Assembly (NCBI GenBank): GCA_022779465.1
Contig: JALFTB010000022.1
Span: 1-40,603, forward strand
Direction: 5' to 3'
Length of the DNA: 40,603 nucleotides
Source: CAG-533 sp022779465
Lineage (GTDB): Bacteria > Bacillota_I > Bacilli_A > RF39 > UBA660
In this document: piece after piece, positions 25,100-35,237 of the stretch
Layout of the letters: the number at the start of each line of letters is the position of its first letter
How positions within the stretch are numbered: the first letter of the stretch is position 1
Notes under the pieces: generated by a model
What the model saw: only the letters and a program-made list of their open reading frames with translations
Databases searched by the model: none
Told to the model about the DNA's origin: nothing
Translations under genes and position numbers: made by a program

Positions 25100-26134
25100 A
25101 TGGAAAAAAAGAAGAAAAATAAAAAAAGAAAATTAGGTTCATTATTACTACTTTTATTCTTAACAGTAGTAATGTTAGCAACATCAACATATGCATGGTT
25201 CACAGCTAATAAAACTGTAACTATTTCTGATATTAATGTTTATGTAGCTACAAGTTCAGGTTTGCAAATTTCAACAAATGCAACTGACTGGAAAACATTG
25301 ATTTTAAATGATGATATTACAGCAGGATATACATTACAAGATGGTGGTAATACACTAGATGATAAAAATCAATTTCCAACTGAACTATCACCAGTTTCAA
25401 CGGTAGGAACAGCTAATGCAGGATTATTAAATATGTATAAAGGTACAGTTGCTGCTGATATGGATGATGGTGGTACATTCAAATTAACTGCTACAAAAGA
25501 AACAGAAGCAAAAGGTACTACTGGAGCATTTATTGCATTTGATATCTTCCTTAAAACAGAAAAAGCAGAAGATTTATATTTACAAAACGGATCAGGTGTT
25601 ACTGTAACTGATGCTAAAGCAGATAATGGATTACAATATGCTTCAAGAATGGCATTCGTTATTGAAGGGAATACAACTGCAACTGATAAACCATACAATA
25701 TGGCAAATAAATTTGAAGCATCAGACATCAAAATTTTAGAACCAAATTATGATGGACATACAGCAAACGGAATTACAAATGGTCAATTATATTATACTCA
25801 ATATGGTGATATGTCTGGCTTAACTGCTGGAAAAAATAATGCAAAAGTTGCTTATGATGGAGTTAAAGACGTTATTACTACTGGAATTGCTTTAGCTCAA
25901 ACTAATGCAACAAATAACGCTGAAAAATTCCAAAGAGTAACAACAATTGAATTAAAGGATGATTTCTCTAAAGCTGCTGAAACAGAATCAAATAAATTAT
26001 TATATTCATCATTCCCAGCAGGTGTAACAAAAATGAGAGTATACCTATGGATTGAAGGACAAGATATTGACTGTGAAAACAACGCATCAGGATCTTACTT
26101 AACATTCAATATTTCATTTACACAGAATGCTTAA
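25100..26134 (+). CDS. Probable major TasA-type fibre subunit
   Basis: A 344-residue secreted protein with a textbook SipW-dependent signal: basic MEKKKKNKKRKL, a hydrophobic run, then LATSTYAWFTANKTVTISDINV. The mature part is long, Ala/Thr/Asn-rich and beta-sheet-like, and ends LWIEGQDIDCENNASGSYLTFNISF, the C-terminal signature of SipW-dependent proteins. Its base composition is richer in G/C than other genes here (one 60-base row counted at 23 G/C), and codons such as GCT, GGT and ACA dominate, as expected for a highly expressed gene. A strong terminator follows. These points suggest it is the abundant structural subunit (inference). Confidence 0.85.
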   Translation: MEKKKKNKKRKLGSLLLLLFLTVVMLATSTYAWFTANKTVTISDINVYVATSSGLQISTNATDWKTLILNDDITAGYTLQDGGNTLDDKNQFPTELSPVSTVGTANAGLLNMYKGTVAADMDDGGTFKLTATKETEAKGTTGAFIAFDIFLKTEKAEDLYLQNGSGVTVTDAKADNGLQYASRMAFVIEGNTTATDKPYNMANKFEASDIKILEPNYDGHTANGITNGQLYYTQYGDMSGLTAGKNNAKVAYDGVKDVITTGIALAQTNATNNAEKFQRVTTIELKDDFSKAAETESNKLLYSSFPAGVTKMRVYLWIEGQDIDCENNASGSYLTFNISFTQNA

Positions 26135-26136
26135 TA

Positions 26137-26164
26137 AAAAACTTCAAGAAATTGAAGTTTTTTT
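26137..26164 (+). terminator. Strong Rho-independent terminator after the major fibre gene
   Basis: An 11-bp stem AAAAACTTCAA/TTGAAGTTTTT with loop GAAA, running into a T tract to 26164. Confidence 0.9.
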
Positions 26165-26174
26165 AATTTACTAG

Positions 26175-26203
26175 TTGCATTTTTATAATTTATATTATAT
26201 ACT
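26175..26203 (+). promoter_or_regulatory. Promoter inside the gap before the giant gene
   Basis: TTGCAT at 26175-26180 and TATACT at 26198-26203 with a 17-base spacer, the same -35 and spacing as the promoter at 24280. No well supported coding sequence follows before the terminator at 26527. Confidence 0.5.
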
Positions 26204-26209
26204 ATATAT

Positions 26210-26559
26210 AGTTAATAGGATAAACCCATTAACCATAAATATCTAATTCTAAAAAATTAAATATTTATAACTATTAATTATTAAATAATAAATAATAAAA
26301 TAGGTAATGTGTTATTTATACCTAAAAAGTATATTAATAATTACCAAACAAAAAAATTTATTATTTAAAAAAATTTAATAATTAATGATATTTTATATAG
26401 TATTCGTGAAGTACTATTTGGGTAAAGATATTGAGCTATTAACTAAAATACGTATTTGTGGAATCTTAATATCGATTATTATTTTTATACTTGTCAATAT
26501 AAGGATAATAAAAATAAATCCACGAGAAATATACTGTCTGACTAACAGTATATTTTTTT
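26210..26559 (+). ncRNA. Candidate small non-coding RNA
   Basis: A transcript from the promoter at 26175-26203 would start near 26210 and end at the terminator at 26527-26559, about 350 bases. It contains the inverted repeats GTTAATAGG/CCCATTAAC (one mismatch), TAGGTA/TACCTA and ATAGTA/TACTAT. No frame inside has a usable ribosome site. It could instead be a decayed membrane-protein gene, since the 74-codon frame reads as hydrophobic segments. Confidence 0.35.
26527..26559 (+). terminator. Rho-independent terminator in the gap
   Basis: An 11-bp stem AAATATACTGT/ACAGTATATTT with a 7-base loop, followed by a T run to 26559. It does not follow any recognised gene. Confidence 0.8.
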
Positions 26560-26601
26560 GTTTTAAAATGTCGTATTTTAGTATAAAAATAGAGATAAAT
26601 A

Positions 26602-26610
26602 TGTTATAAT
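26602..26610 (+). promoter_or_regulatory. Extended -10 promoter of the giant surface-protein gene
   Basis: TGTTATAAT (TG-n-TATAAT) lies 26 bases before the ATG at 26637. GGGGATG serves as ribosome site. No good -35. Confidence 0.5.
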
Positions 26611-26636
26611 TTTAATAGTATGGGGATGTATCGACT

Positions 26637-29600
26637 ATGCTAAAAAAACTAAAGAATTTTATAACAAAATATAAATTTTTAATAGCGGGATTTATCCTAG
26701 TTTTTTGTGTGCTTATTTTAATTTTAGTTCCTACATTTTCTGAAAAAACTACCTCAACAATTTGGGATGGAAGTATTGCATCATCTTTTACTTCTGGAGA
26801 TGGAACTCAAAATAATCCATATATCATCAGTAATGGTTCTGAATTAGCATACCTATTTACAAAATTAAAAAGCGAAGATTCCTCATCATACTTTAATAAA
26901 TTTTATGAAATAGAAAATAATATAAATTTTGATAATCGTGATTTTTCTTTTATAGATGCAACTAAAACCTTTAGTGGTACTATCAATGGTAATGGTTATA
27001 TCCTATCAAATTTAACTCTTAACACATGCAGCTTAAATGAAGAAACAAATACTTGTGAATATGCTTTATTTTCTAATCTAAATAATGCCACTATTAAAAA
27101 CATTAATATTTCAAATTTAACAATTACATCAAATACAATTAGTAATCATCGTTCAGTAGCAGTCATTAGCACATCAGCAACTAATTCAAACATTAATAAT
27201 ATCTCACTAAGTAACATTGAATATAAAATAACAGCTGATCGAAACTATGAAACAAAATCATCCGGACTATTAATCACTGATAATCAAAACAATACTATTG
27301 AAAACATTCATATTGATTTAAAAGATAATAATTCAAATACATCAAATTTAATTCATACTTATAATAACAGCACTGTATCAAATATAATTTATCATAAAAA
27401 TAATGCAAAATTATTTAATAACATAAACAATGAAATAAGCACATCTTATGGATATAATAAAACTAATAATATAATAACTTTCGAAAATAATTATCCTGTC
27501 AAAACAATCTTAAATACATTAAATAAAAAGTCTGAGTTAACATGGGCGTATGCTGATAACACCATCAGAATGAGAAATACTGGGGTAGACGAAGTAAAAA
27601 CAAAAGCAGCACCAACAAGTATAACATCTCATGAATCCGGAATATCCGGCAGTACTATCTATATAAATGATTTTATAGCAGATTATGATTATTATATGGG
27701 ACTTAACTATACAACAAGTACTAATCAAAATATTCCTACTAGAGTATCTAAAAATATTTATAGTGATAATAATTTAGTCTATGTAGCTGCAACTTACAAA
27801 GGAGCAGACTATAATAGCAAAAATACTGGGACAGTATCATTAACTGAAAATCAAAATACCTATGTATATTATAAAGTTTATGAAATAAATACTAACAATA
27901 CAACTGACCAATCAGACGATTATGTTGAATTTGATCTTATTGATAATCCTTACGCCAATAGACCAAAAGATAAAGCCTTTAATGGCTGGTTAACAGATTA
28001 TCAAAATGCAGAAGTAACTTTAGATCGAGATATTTATGTCCGTAAAGTTAAAATACCTGTAACTTATGAAAATGGCAAACCAAAGCCAATCGAAATAACT
28101 TTTAATGCTTCTTGGATTCAAGCAAGAACCTATAATGTCAGTGGTAGTTATTGGAATAATGCTTTTGATTACTTCTATGATGAAGGATTAAAATTAGCAA
28201 GTGGAACAATATCATATTGGGATATTGAAGATTTATACTATGCCGTAACTGTTCCAAGAAATGGACAATTATTAGCAGGTGACTATCAACAATCAATTTG
28301 GTATGGTTGGCAAGAAGTAACAAGTAATACAACATGTCGTACTAATGGTGGATGTCAAGTAAGAAGACCAGCAGCCGGCACTGAATATCAAGCAACCAGA
28401 ACTTACTATACCTTAAAAATTGATTCTGGTGGTTGGGGTGGGACATACTATACTTTTACGCAAACAACACCTCAATATGTTACAGAATCAAGTGACATTG
28501 TAAAAACTGGTGAGATAGCAGGTGGATTATATCGCAAAGTAACACTACCTTATGGTGAACAATTAAATGGTTACTATAACAAACAGGGAAATTTACTTAC
28601 GTCAGGCACATGTACTCAAGGTAATGGCTGCACATATTATGAATATATTAATCTAAAAAATGAAAACGGTACTGTAGAAACCGTTATAGATGGAGTAGAG
28701 TATTACTTCTTAGTAACAAGAGACACAAATATAGCTTTTGTAACCGGAAACTTGACTGGTACTTGGTCTAATCAAACCAAACCGTTTACCTTAACATCAA
28801 TTAACAATGGTACAAATAACATTAATAGATATTATTGGAATGCTAATAACACCATTCAAGTTGGAGCTGATACTAGAATTGAAATGATTAGAATTAGGTC
28901 TGGACAAAATATGCAAAACGATGACACATCTCCTACATCAACCAGAACTATCTATGGAAATTATAATAATCTAAAAATCGGTAGAGGAATAACTCGATAT
29001 AATAGTTATGCTTCTTTTGCTTCAGCAGCTGGTGGTTCAACATCATTTTCAGGTACAACCGTTAAAAGATATACATTTATCGTTGAATCGGGATTCTATA
29101 ATAACCTAGGACTAACAACTACCACATCATCAAGTGGAACTCACTATGTAATGGCTTATGGAACCTACGGAAACGATTATGATCGCGTTACTAATAATAA
29201 CAATAATTTACTAGTTCAATACTGTGCTTCAGGCTCATGGGGTGGAACCATTAGAAGTACATCAAATAATACCATTGCTTTAAATACAACTGTTAAAAGT
29301 GGTAATATTGGTCGTAATAATTATGACTATGCTGCTGGATTATATGTTGGTGGTCGTAGCAATGGTAATCACTATGTATTAAGAAAAGCAATCATTGAAG
29401 GTGGAACTCAAGCAAATGTTATCGGTGGACCTCTTTCAGTTGAATCAAATGTTTTAAATGGAAGTACTTTCTTAAATGATACATATATCTATGTTAAAGG
29501 AGGTACACCAGATATTATTATTGGTGGTGCTGGAGCCTCAAGTACTTATGGAAATAGAATAATTCAAGTTACCGGTGGAACCGTAAATTATGCCGTATTT

Positions 29601-32600
29601 GGCGGTTCAAATGGTGTAACCGGATCAGATGGTGGAACATATCCAGGTATTCTTTATGGCGACTCTTATGTTTATATTGGTGGTCATGCCACAATTGGTA
29701 ATGGTTCAAAAACTAATCATTCAGTATCAGCCGTTGAGTCAGGAAGCGTCTTTGGAGCTGGTAACGGCAACTCTTCATCAGTAGGTGTTGGATCAGTAAA
29801 CAATTCATACATCGTAATAGATGGAGAAGCTGTAATTAATAAAAATGTCTATGGTGGTGGCAACTACGGAGCAACAGGTTATGGCAACAGTACAACCTAT
29901 AATCCATCACATACCGAAATCAAAATAAATGGTGGTACAATTAATGGCTCAGTATATGGAGCTGGAAATAATAATGGAGCAGGTAACTATGCTCATACCG
30001 TAACATCAGGTAGTGGCTGGAATCAAACCAGTGTTAACTACTATGATATCGATTCATCAATTAAAATTGAAATGAATGGTGGAACTGTTCAAACTGGTAT
30101 TTATGGAGGCTCAAACGTATCTGGAATCGTTTATGGAAGCACTGATGTTAAAATTCTAAATGGTAATGCTAAAGATGTTTATGGTGGTGGAGAAGGACAA
30201 AGAACCTTCGTTAGAGATAATGTTGACGTAACCATCGGTACTGAAACAAATGGCCCAACTATAAGTGGTAACGTTTATGGAGGTTCAGCTTATGGAACCG
30301 TTAATGCCTCTACAACATCAGCAGCTGCTAATACAAAAACCGTTAATGTAACCGTTAATAATGGAACAATAACTGGTGATGTCTTTGGTGGAGCAAAAGG
30401 AAACGGTACAACAGTCCCTTACGTAAAAGGCAATATCACTGTAAATATCAATGGTGGAACAATTGCTAATGTTTATGGTGGCTTCGATGCCAACGGTAGT
30501 CCTGAAAATAAAGACTATGTTTATCTAAATGGTGGAGTCATTGGTTCAGCCTTTGGTGGTGGTAAAAATACTTCTCAAACTGAAACAAACATCTATCTAA
30601 GAGGTTCAGAAGCTGGCTATGTTTATGGAGGTTCAAATCAAAGCGGTGACGTAACCACAACTAACGTTCATATCGAATCCGGTACATCAAATTATGTCTT
30701 TGGAGGCAATAATTTAGGTGGAACTTGTGAAGAAACTAACGTAACAATGACCGGTGGAACCATTAAAGAAAATTTACTTGGTGGTGGAAACGCGGTTGAA
30801 ACAACCACAACTAATGTTGATATTTCAAATGGCAAAGTAAAAAATGTCTTTGGCGGTGGCAATGAAGCTGGAGTAACCAATGAAACCAATGTTAATATTA
30901 CTGGTGGTAATATCACTAATTCCTTTGGTGGTTCAAACAAAGCAGGAAATGTTGCTAAATCAAATGTAACCTTAAATACTAATACAAGTAAACCAAGTGG
31001 TGAATCAAAATTAAAATTAGTTGTAACAACAACATCAAGAAAAATTGAAGATTGGGAAAAGAATAATTATGGTACCAACTTTAATAGTATAAGAGCTGTT
31101 AAAGTAACCGTTACAAACAACACTAATAAAACTATTAATTCATGGGCAGGTACACTAAATATCCCAGGAAGCAAATTATATAATAACTATTCATCAGACA
31201 CTAACGTAATTGATAATAATGGCTTATATAGCTTTACCTCAGCAAGTAGATGGACATCAGGTACTCATCATGTTCTAAGTCCAAATGGAACTTATTCATT
31301 CGAATTTAATGTCTTATCAGAAACTCCAAGTGATCAAGAAGTAAGCTATGATTATCAATTTGAAGGAAATAGTACTGATGGAGAAAGCTATACAGATACC
31401 AACATGGGCTTTAGAATCTATGGTGGCAATAACGAAGGTGGAAACACCAACGAAAGTAATATTACTTTAAATAATGGTTATGCAATGGAAGTATATGGTG
31501 GTAATAACCTAGGTGGTACAACTGTTGTAACAAATATTAAATTTAATAATGGAACTGTTGAAAGTATTTATGGTGGTGGAAACCAAGCTGAATCAACCAC
31601 AACTAATATTGCCCTTAATGGAGGTACATCAACTAATGTCTTTGGTGGTGGAAACCAAGCTGAGGTAACAACATCAAACGTTAATATTAACGGGGGAACC
31701 TCAACAAATATTTATGGTGGTGGAAACCAAGCTGGAGTTCAAACCACAAATTTAAATACAACCACATCAACAACCATGAATGTAACCAATATCTTTGGTG
31801 GTTCAAACCAAAGTGGTAATGTTACAAAAGCTAATATTGATATTAAAGCTGGAACTTATACTAATATCTATGGTGGAAACAATAAAGGTGGAGTAACAAC
31901 CGAACCAATCATAGATATTTCAAACGGAACAATTGAAAACGTTTATGGTGGTGGTAATGAAGCCGTAGTAACTAAAACTAAAATAACTATCACCGGTGGT
32001 AACATTAATGATGTTTATGGTGGTGGTAATGCCGCTGCTATAACTGAAAACACAAATCTAACAATTACCGGTGGAATAATTAAACATAACACCTATGGTG
32101 GTGGCAACTTTGGAGTCGTTAATGGCTCTACTAACGTTGTTATTCAAAACGGAACTATCGGTGGAAGTGCTTATGGTGGTGGCAACGGAACAACCGCTAC
32201 CGTAAAAGGTAATACCAATATTGCCGTAGGTGGAACTACAACCATCGGAACCACTGCTTGTCAAAAACCAAGTGATTGTTCGCTATTTGGTGGTGGTAAT
32301 GCCGCAGCAACTGGTGATGATACAAACAATAATAGTACTGCTAACGTTGAACTAGCTGGTGGAACTATTTTTGGAAACGTTTATGGTGGAGCTAATACCT
32401 CAGTAGTTTATGGTCAAACCAAACTAAATATCGGTGCTGAAGTAACAGATACTAACATAACTAAAGGAAATATCTTAATAAGCGGAACCGTCTTTGGTGG
32501 AGGGGAAGCAAATGCATCTGGTTCAGATGATTACGACTATACCTTCATCAGTGTAACTAAAGCAATTGAAGTATTAATTAACGGAAAAGATTACACATCA

Positions 32601-35228
32601 TTTGATATCTTAGGTTCAATCTTTGGTAGTGGTAACGCTTCATCATCAGGTGGTACAAGTAAAATAGATATTAAAAACTATGGAACATACGCTAATCCAA
32701 AACGAAATATTTCAATTCAAAGAACCAATACCTTAACAATTGATAATTCAGCTTTAGTATTAAAAGGAGCAACCGACCGTACTAATGATTATTCAGATGT
32801 ATTATTTACCTTATCAATAATAGATAAATTAAACCTAAAAAATAATTCAACTCTATATTTAGAAACCGGTTCAAACTTATTAAAAGAATTTAATAGTTTA
32901 GCTAGTGATGGTTCTCTTGCTAAAGTTGACATTGATAAAGAAAATGGAACAGTAACTAAAAACGTAGACAACCGAATTTATATGTATGCTGGTAAAATTC
33001 TTAACATCGCTACTAACCAATCCGTAACAACTTATGGTGATGTTAATGGAATGACATTCTTTGGAATGTATAAATATAAACAAGATAATACTATAAGTGT
33101 TGGTATTTATGATAAATTTGATTATGGAGCAACCCTAAATTGGGGCGATGTTATCGATGATGGTTCATACGTTTTAGGATCACATAAAGTAAATCATGAC
33201 ATCACAAAAGATGGTTTCTATTCAAATTATATTAACGAAGAAACCACTAAAAATGATATGGATTACATTAAACCAACACCCGAAGATGCTGCTATGTACA
33301 TGTGGATCATCGGAGAATCTGTAAGAGAATACAACGTTGACTTAGTTGCATCAAAATACTCAACCTTAGGTACAGCAGAACTATCATTCTTAGATTTCTC
33401 AAAACCGAATACATCATTTGAAATTCTAGGATTTGATTACAGTGAAATTGCTAATGGCGTTACTTTAACTGAAAAAAATAAAGTGCCAAGAACCGCTGCC
33501 AGTAGTGAAGATGCTGACAACATCATGTCACTAACTATGGAATCAAGTAATAAAGGATGGTTAACAACCGGTTCAACAACCTTCTTAACAAATAAAGATA
33601 GACAAGTTTTAGGTACTACAACCTACGTTGGAGAAAACGATACATCCATTCCAACTATGTTATTCTATCTAAATCACTCAAAGAATCTATCAACATCAGG
33701 AAATATGGGAACCGTTAAAATAATCATCATGGCAATTACCAAAGTTGATGATTTAACTAATGAAACCGAAAGATTAGTTGTAAACGTTAATATGTCAAGA
33801 GTTCTATATAACACCAATGACTATGAAGGTGCCCTTACTGAAGGAAGAAAATACGAATTATTTGCATCAACAGCCGCTAACATAACCTCAACATCATCTA
33901 TAAGTGCTTACTACTCACTTTACACCGAAGGAACTGCAGTATATAAAACTGGTTATCATCGTGCCTTAGTATCAAATTATGTTTTGCCAGAGAATACTAA
34001 AATAACCATGATTGATTTAAGTAATGGTAAAACCGAATATTATTATCACGTTATAACTGCTGATGAAGTAACCAGAGCAACTACAGAATTAGCAACCGAA
34101 GGCGATATTCACTACAAGTTATCAATCTTTGAATTAATGGGAGCAACCAACAGTGGTATCTATTATAATGATGCAACCAAGAATCAAGAATATTATAATA
34201 GTGAGAATCAAATAGCCGATGAAGAATTTATCTTTATAGTTGATTTTGAAGACACAAATATTACTGAAGATGCCCTAAATAAATCATTGCTAATCGAAAT
34301 GCTAGATGCTAATGAAGAAACAATGATAAGCGTCCTAGGCATCCAACATGCCAATATGGTTTATAATCTTTATGCTGATAAAGAAGCCGTAATTAAAATT
34401 GATGGAACAATCAGTAGTAATAAAATTTATAGTGGTGAATCGGTAACATTAGACTTATCAACTGAATATACCCAAGCTAAATTACCAACCGGTGCAACTA
34501 TTTATGATACAAGTTTCTTAGAAGATAAATTAGGTTTCAAAATCACTCTTTATAATAATCAAGGCGAAGTCGTAACCGGAACATCACTTTTAGGTTTAAC
34601 TTATGTAATAGATGGTGTTGCTTACTCACCAAACATCGATGGTACAACTAGAATTAAAGTTTCTGATAAAGTAGGTAATGTTAAAACCTGGGTAAAAGTA
34701 AATACCGGAACCTCAAATCTTGCTACTGGTAATTATAAATTAGTAGTTGAAACCTTTGGTTCACCAGACGGCATCTACTACGGTTTAAAATCATCTGCAT
34801 CTAAAACATTTGATATTACAATCATTAATGAAATTTATGGTTTAGATATCAATACTGATGAAAAAATGATGATCATCGATCAAAAAACAGGCAACACCTT
34901 AAATGGAGATAATCGTCTAACTTATAACATCGAATATAACTCCGGACTTGCCAATCCAAATATCAAAGTTAAATTCTATCGTCGTAATTATGATGAAGTA
35001 TATGATAATAACTTTACACTAGTTGATTTAAAAGATTATATTACTAATTCACTTACTCCAACAGCTCGTGATAAAGAATACTTAGTAGTAAATAATCCAA
35101 ATGAAATTAACAACTTCACCTTATTACTTAAGGATAAGTTACAAATAGGTACCTATAAATTTGAGTTTATCTTATATGATGATGACTCACAAATTGGAAC
35201 TATTGAAAAATATATAATAATAAAATAG
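26637..35228 (+). CDS. Giant secreted surface protein: beta-helix, Gly-Gly repeat solenoid and CBM-like insert
   Basis: 2863 residues. A basic N terminus and a hydrophobic helix (13-32) act as signal or membrane anchor. Residues about 40-290 look like a right-handed beta-helix (FSGTINGNGYILSNLTL...). About 440-510 resembles a Listeria/Bacteroides-type repeat (FNGWLTDYQNAEVTL then ITFNASW). About 510-900 is aromatic, with Cys pairs (CRTNGGC, CTQGNGC). Residues about 920-2000 are a long solenoid of 20-24-residue repeats near (V/I)YGGGNxAxVTTTNVxIxGG. At about 1450-1594 the solenoid is interrupted by a CBM2/3-like beta sandwich (INSWAGTLNIPGS, then HHVLSPNGTYSFEFNV). The last 860 residues are non-repetitive with Ig-like parts. 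There is no LPXTG or C-terminal helix, so it is held by the N terminus or by the fibre. It is followed in operon by two cytosolic genes. Probably an adhesin or glycan-binding stalk. Confidence 0.88.
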   Translation: MLKKLKNFITKYKFLIAGFILVFCVLILILVPTFSEKTTSTIWDGSIASSFTSGDGTQNNPYIISNGSELAYLFTKLKSEDSSSYFNKFYEIENNINFDNRDFSFIDATKTFSGTINGNGYILSNLTLNTCSLNEETNTCEYALFSNLNNATIKNINISNLTITSNTISNHRSVAVISTSATNSNINNISLSNIEYKITADRNYETKSSGLLITDNQNNTIENIHIDLKDNNSNTSNLIHTYNNSTVSNIIYHKNNAKLFNNINNEISTSYGYNKTNNIITFENNYPVKTILNTLNKKSELTWAYADNTIRMRNTGVDEVKTKAAPTSITSHESGISGSTIYINDFIADYDYYMGLNYTTSTNQNIPTRVSKNIYSDNNLVYVAATYKGADYNSKNTGTVSLTENQNTYVYYKVYEINTNNTTDQSDDYVEFDLIDNPYANRPKDKAFNGWLTDYQNAEVTLDRDIYVRKVKIPVTYENGKPKPIEITFNASWIQARTYNVSGSYWNNAFDYFYDEGLKLASGTISYWDIEDLYYAVTVPRNGQLLAGDYQQSIWYGWQEVTSNTTCRTNGGCQVRRPAAGTEYQATRTYYTLKIDSGGWGGTYYTFTQTTPQYVTESSDIVKTGEIAGGLYRKVTLPYGEQLNGYYNKQGNLLTSGTCTQGNGCTYYEYINLKNENGTVETVIDGVEYYFLVTRDTNIAFVTGNLTGTWSNQTKPFTLTSINNGTNNINRYYWNANNTIQVGADTRIEMIRIRSGQNMQNDDTSPTSTRTIYGNYNNLKIGRGITRYNSYASFASAAGGSTSFSGTTVKRYTFIVESGFYNNLGLTTTTSSSGTHYVMAYGTYGNDYDRVTNNNNNLLVQYCASGSWGGTIRSTSNNTIALNTTVKSGNIGRNNYDYAAGLYVGGRSNGNHYVLRKAIIEGGTQANVIGGPLSVESNVLNGSTFLNDTYIYVKGGTPDIIIGGAGASSTYGNRIIQVTGGTVNYAVFGGSNGVTGSDGGTYPGILYGDSYVYIGGHATIGNGSKTNHSVSAVESGSVFGAGNGNSSSVGVGSVNNSYIVIDGEAVINKNVYGGGNYGATGYGNSTTYNPSHTEIKINGGTINGSVYGAGNNNGAGNYAHTVTSGSGWNQTSVNYYDIDSSIKIEMNGGTVQTGIYGGSNVSGIVYGSTDVKILNGNAKDVYGGGEGQRTFVRDNVDVTIGTETNGPTISGNVYGGSAYGTVNASTTSAAANTKTVNVTVNNGTITGDVFGGAKGNGTTVPYVKGNITVNINGGTIANVYGGFDANGSPENKDYVYLNGGVIGSAFGGGKNTSQTETNIYLRGSEAGYVYGGSNQSGDVTTTNVHIESGTSNYVFGGNNLGGTCEETNVTMTGGTIKENLLGGGNAVETTTTNVDISNGKVKNVFGGGNEAGVTNETNVNITGGNITNSFGGSNKAGNVAKSNVTLNTNTSKPSGESKLKLVVTTTSRKIEDWEKNNYGTNFNSIRAVKVTVTNNTNKTINSWAGTLNIPGSKLYNNYSSDTNVIDNNGLYSFTSASRWTSGTHHVLSPNGTYSFEFNVLSETPSDQEVSYDYQFEGNSTDGESYTDTNMGFRIYGGNNEGGNTNESNITLNNGYAMEVYGGNNLGGTTVVTNIKFNNGTVESIYGGGNQAESTTTNIALNGGTSTNVFGGGNQAEVTTSNVNINGGTSTNIYGGGNQAGVQTTNLNTTTSTTMNVTNIFGGSNQSGNVTKANIDIKAGTYTNIYGGNNKGGVTTEPIIDISNGTIENVYGGGNEAVVTKTKITITGGNINDVYGGGNAAAITENTNLTITGGIIKHNTYGGGNFGVVNGSTNVVIQNGTIGGSAYGGGNGTTATVKGNTNIAVGGTTTIGTTACQKPSDCSLFGGGNAAATGDDTNNNSTANVELAGGTIFGNVYGGANTSVVYGQTKLNIGAEVTDTNITKGNILISGTVFGGGEANASGSDDYDYTFISVTKAIEVLINGKDYTSFDILGSIFGSGNASSSGGTSKIDIKNYGTYANPKRNISIQRTNTLTIDNSALVLKGATDRTNDYSDVLFTLSIIDKLNLKNNSTLYLETGSNLLKEFNSLASDGSLAKVDIDKENGTVTKNVDNRIYMYAGKILNIATNQSVTTYGDVNGMTFFGMYKYKQDNTISVGIYDKFDYGATLNWGDVIDDGSYVLGSHKVNHDITKDGFYSNYINEETTKNDMDYIKPTPEDAAMYMWIIGESVREYNVDLVASKYSTLGTAELSFLDFSKPNTSFEILGFDYSEIANGVTLTEKNKVPRTAASSEDADNIMSLTMESSNKGWLTTGSTTFLTNKDRQVLGTTTYVGENDTSIPTMLFYLNHSKNLSTSGNMGTVKIIIMAITKVDDLTNETERLVVNVNMSRVLYNTNDYEGALTEGRKYELFASTAANITSTSSISAYYSLYTEGTAVYKTGYHRALVSNYVLPENTKITMIDLSNGKTEYYYHVITADEVTRATTELATEGDIHYKLSIFELMGATNSGIYYNDATKNQEYYNSENQIADEEFIFIVDFEDTNITEDALNKSLLIEMLDANEETMISVLGIQHANMVYNLYADKEAVIKIDGTISSNKIYSGESVTLDLSTEYTQAKLPTGATIYDTSFLEDKLGFKITLYNNQGEVVTGTSLLGLTYVIDGVAYSPNIDGTTRIKVSDKVGNVKTWVKVNTGTSNLATGNYKLVVETFGSPDGIYYGLKSSASKTFDITIINEIYGLDINTDEKMMIIDQKTGNTLNGDNRLTYNIEYNSGLANPNIKVKFYRRNYDEVYDNNFTLVDLKDYITNSLTPTARDKEYLVVNNPNEINNFTLLLKDKLQIGTYKFEFILYDDDSQIGTIEKYIIIK
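31567..31736 (+). repeat. In-frame 72-base tandem repeats in the giant gene
   Basis: The block TGGTGGTGGAAACCAAGCTG recurs at 31571, 31643 and 31715 (second copy with TTTGG before it), exactly 72 bases or 24 codons apart. The sequence between copies is similar but diverged. This is the freshest part of the solenoid expansion and encodes consecutive GGGNQAE/GGGNQAG turns. Confidence 0.85.
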
Positions 35229-35237
35229 GAGGTAAAA

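Larger units (their letters stand above)
26135..26636. other. About 500-base AT-rich gap without a convincing gene
   Basis: The gap holds the terminator above, a good promoter (26175-26203), several short inverted repeats (26211-26233, 26301-26324 and 26397-26417), a second terminator (26527-26559) and the promoter of the giant gene. A 74-codon frame at 26385-26609 has no ribosome site and runs through the terminator, so I do not call it a gene. Confidence 0.6.

Noticed and set aside
25369..25731. 120-codon open frame on the minus strand
   Set aside because: It is opposite the major fibre gene, has no ribosome site, and arises from the Ala/Thr-rich codons of the real gene.
26385..26609. 74-codon hydrophobic frame
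   Set aside because: No ribosome site, and it reads through a strong terminator; kept only as an alternative explanation for the gap.
30692..30940. Pro/Val-rich minus-strand frame
   Set aside because: A shadow of the Gly-Gly repeat codons of the giant gene.
31567..31736. Regular repeats that might suggest a CRISPR array
   Set aside because: The 72-base period is an exact codon multiple, the spacers are similar to each other, and the repeats are in frame inside a long gene.
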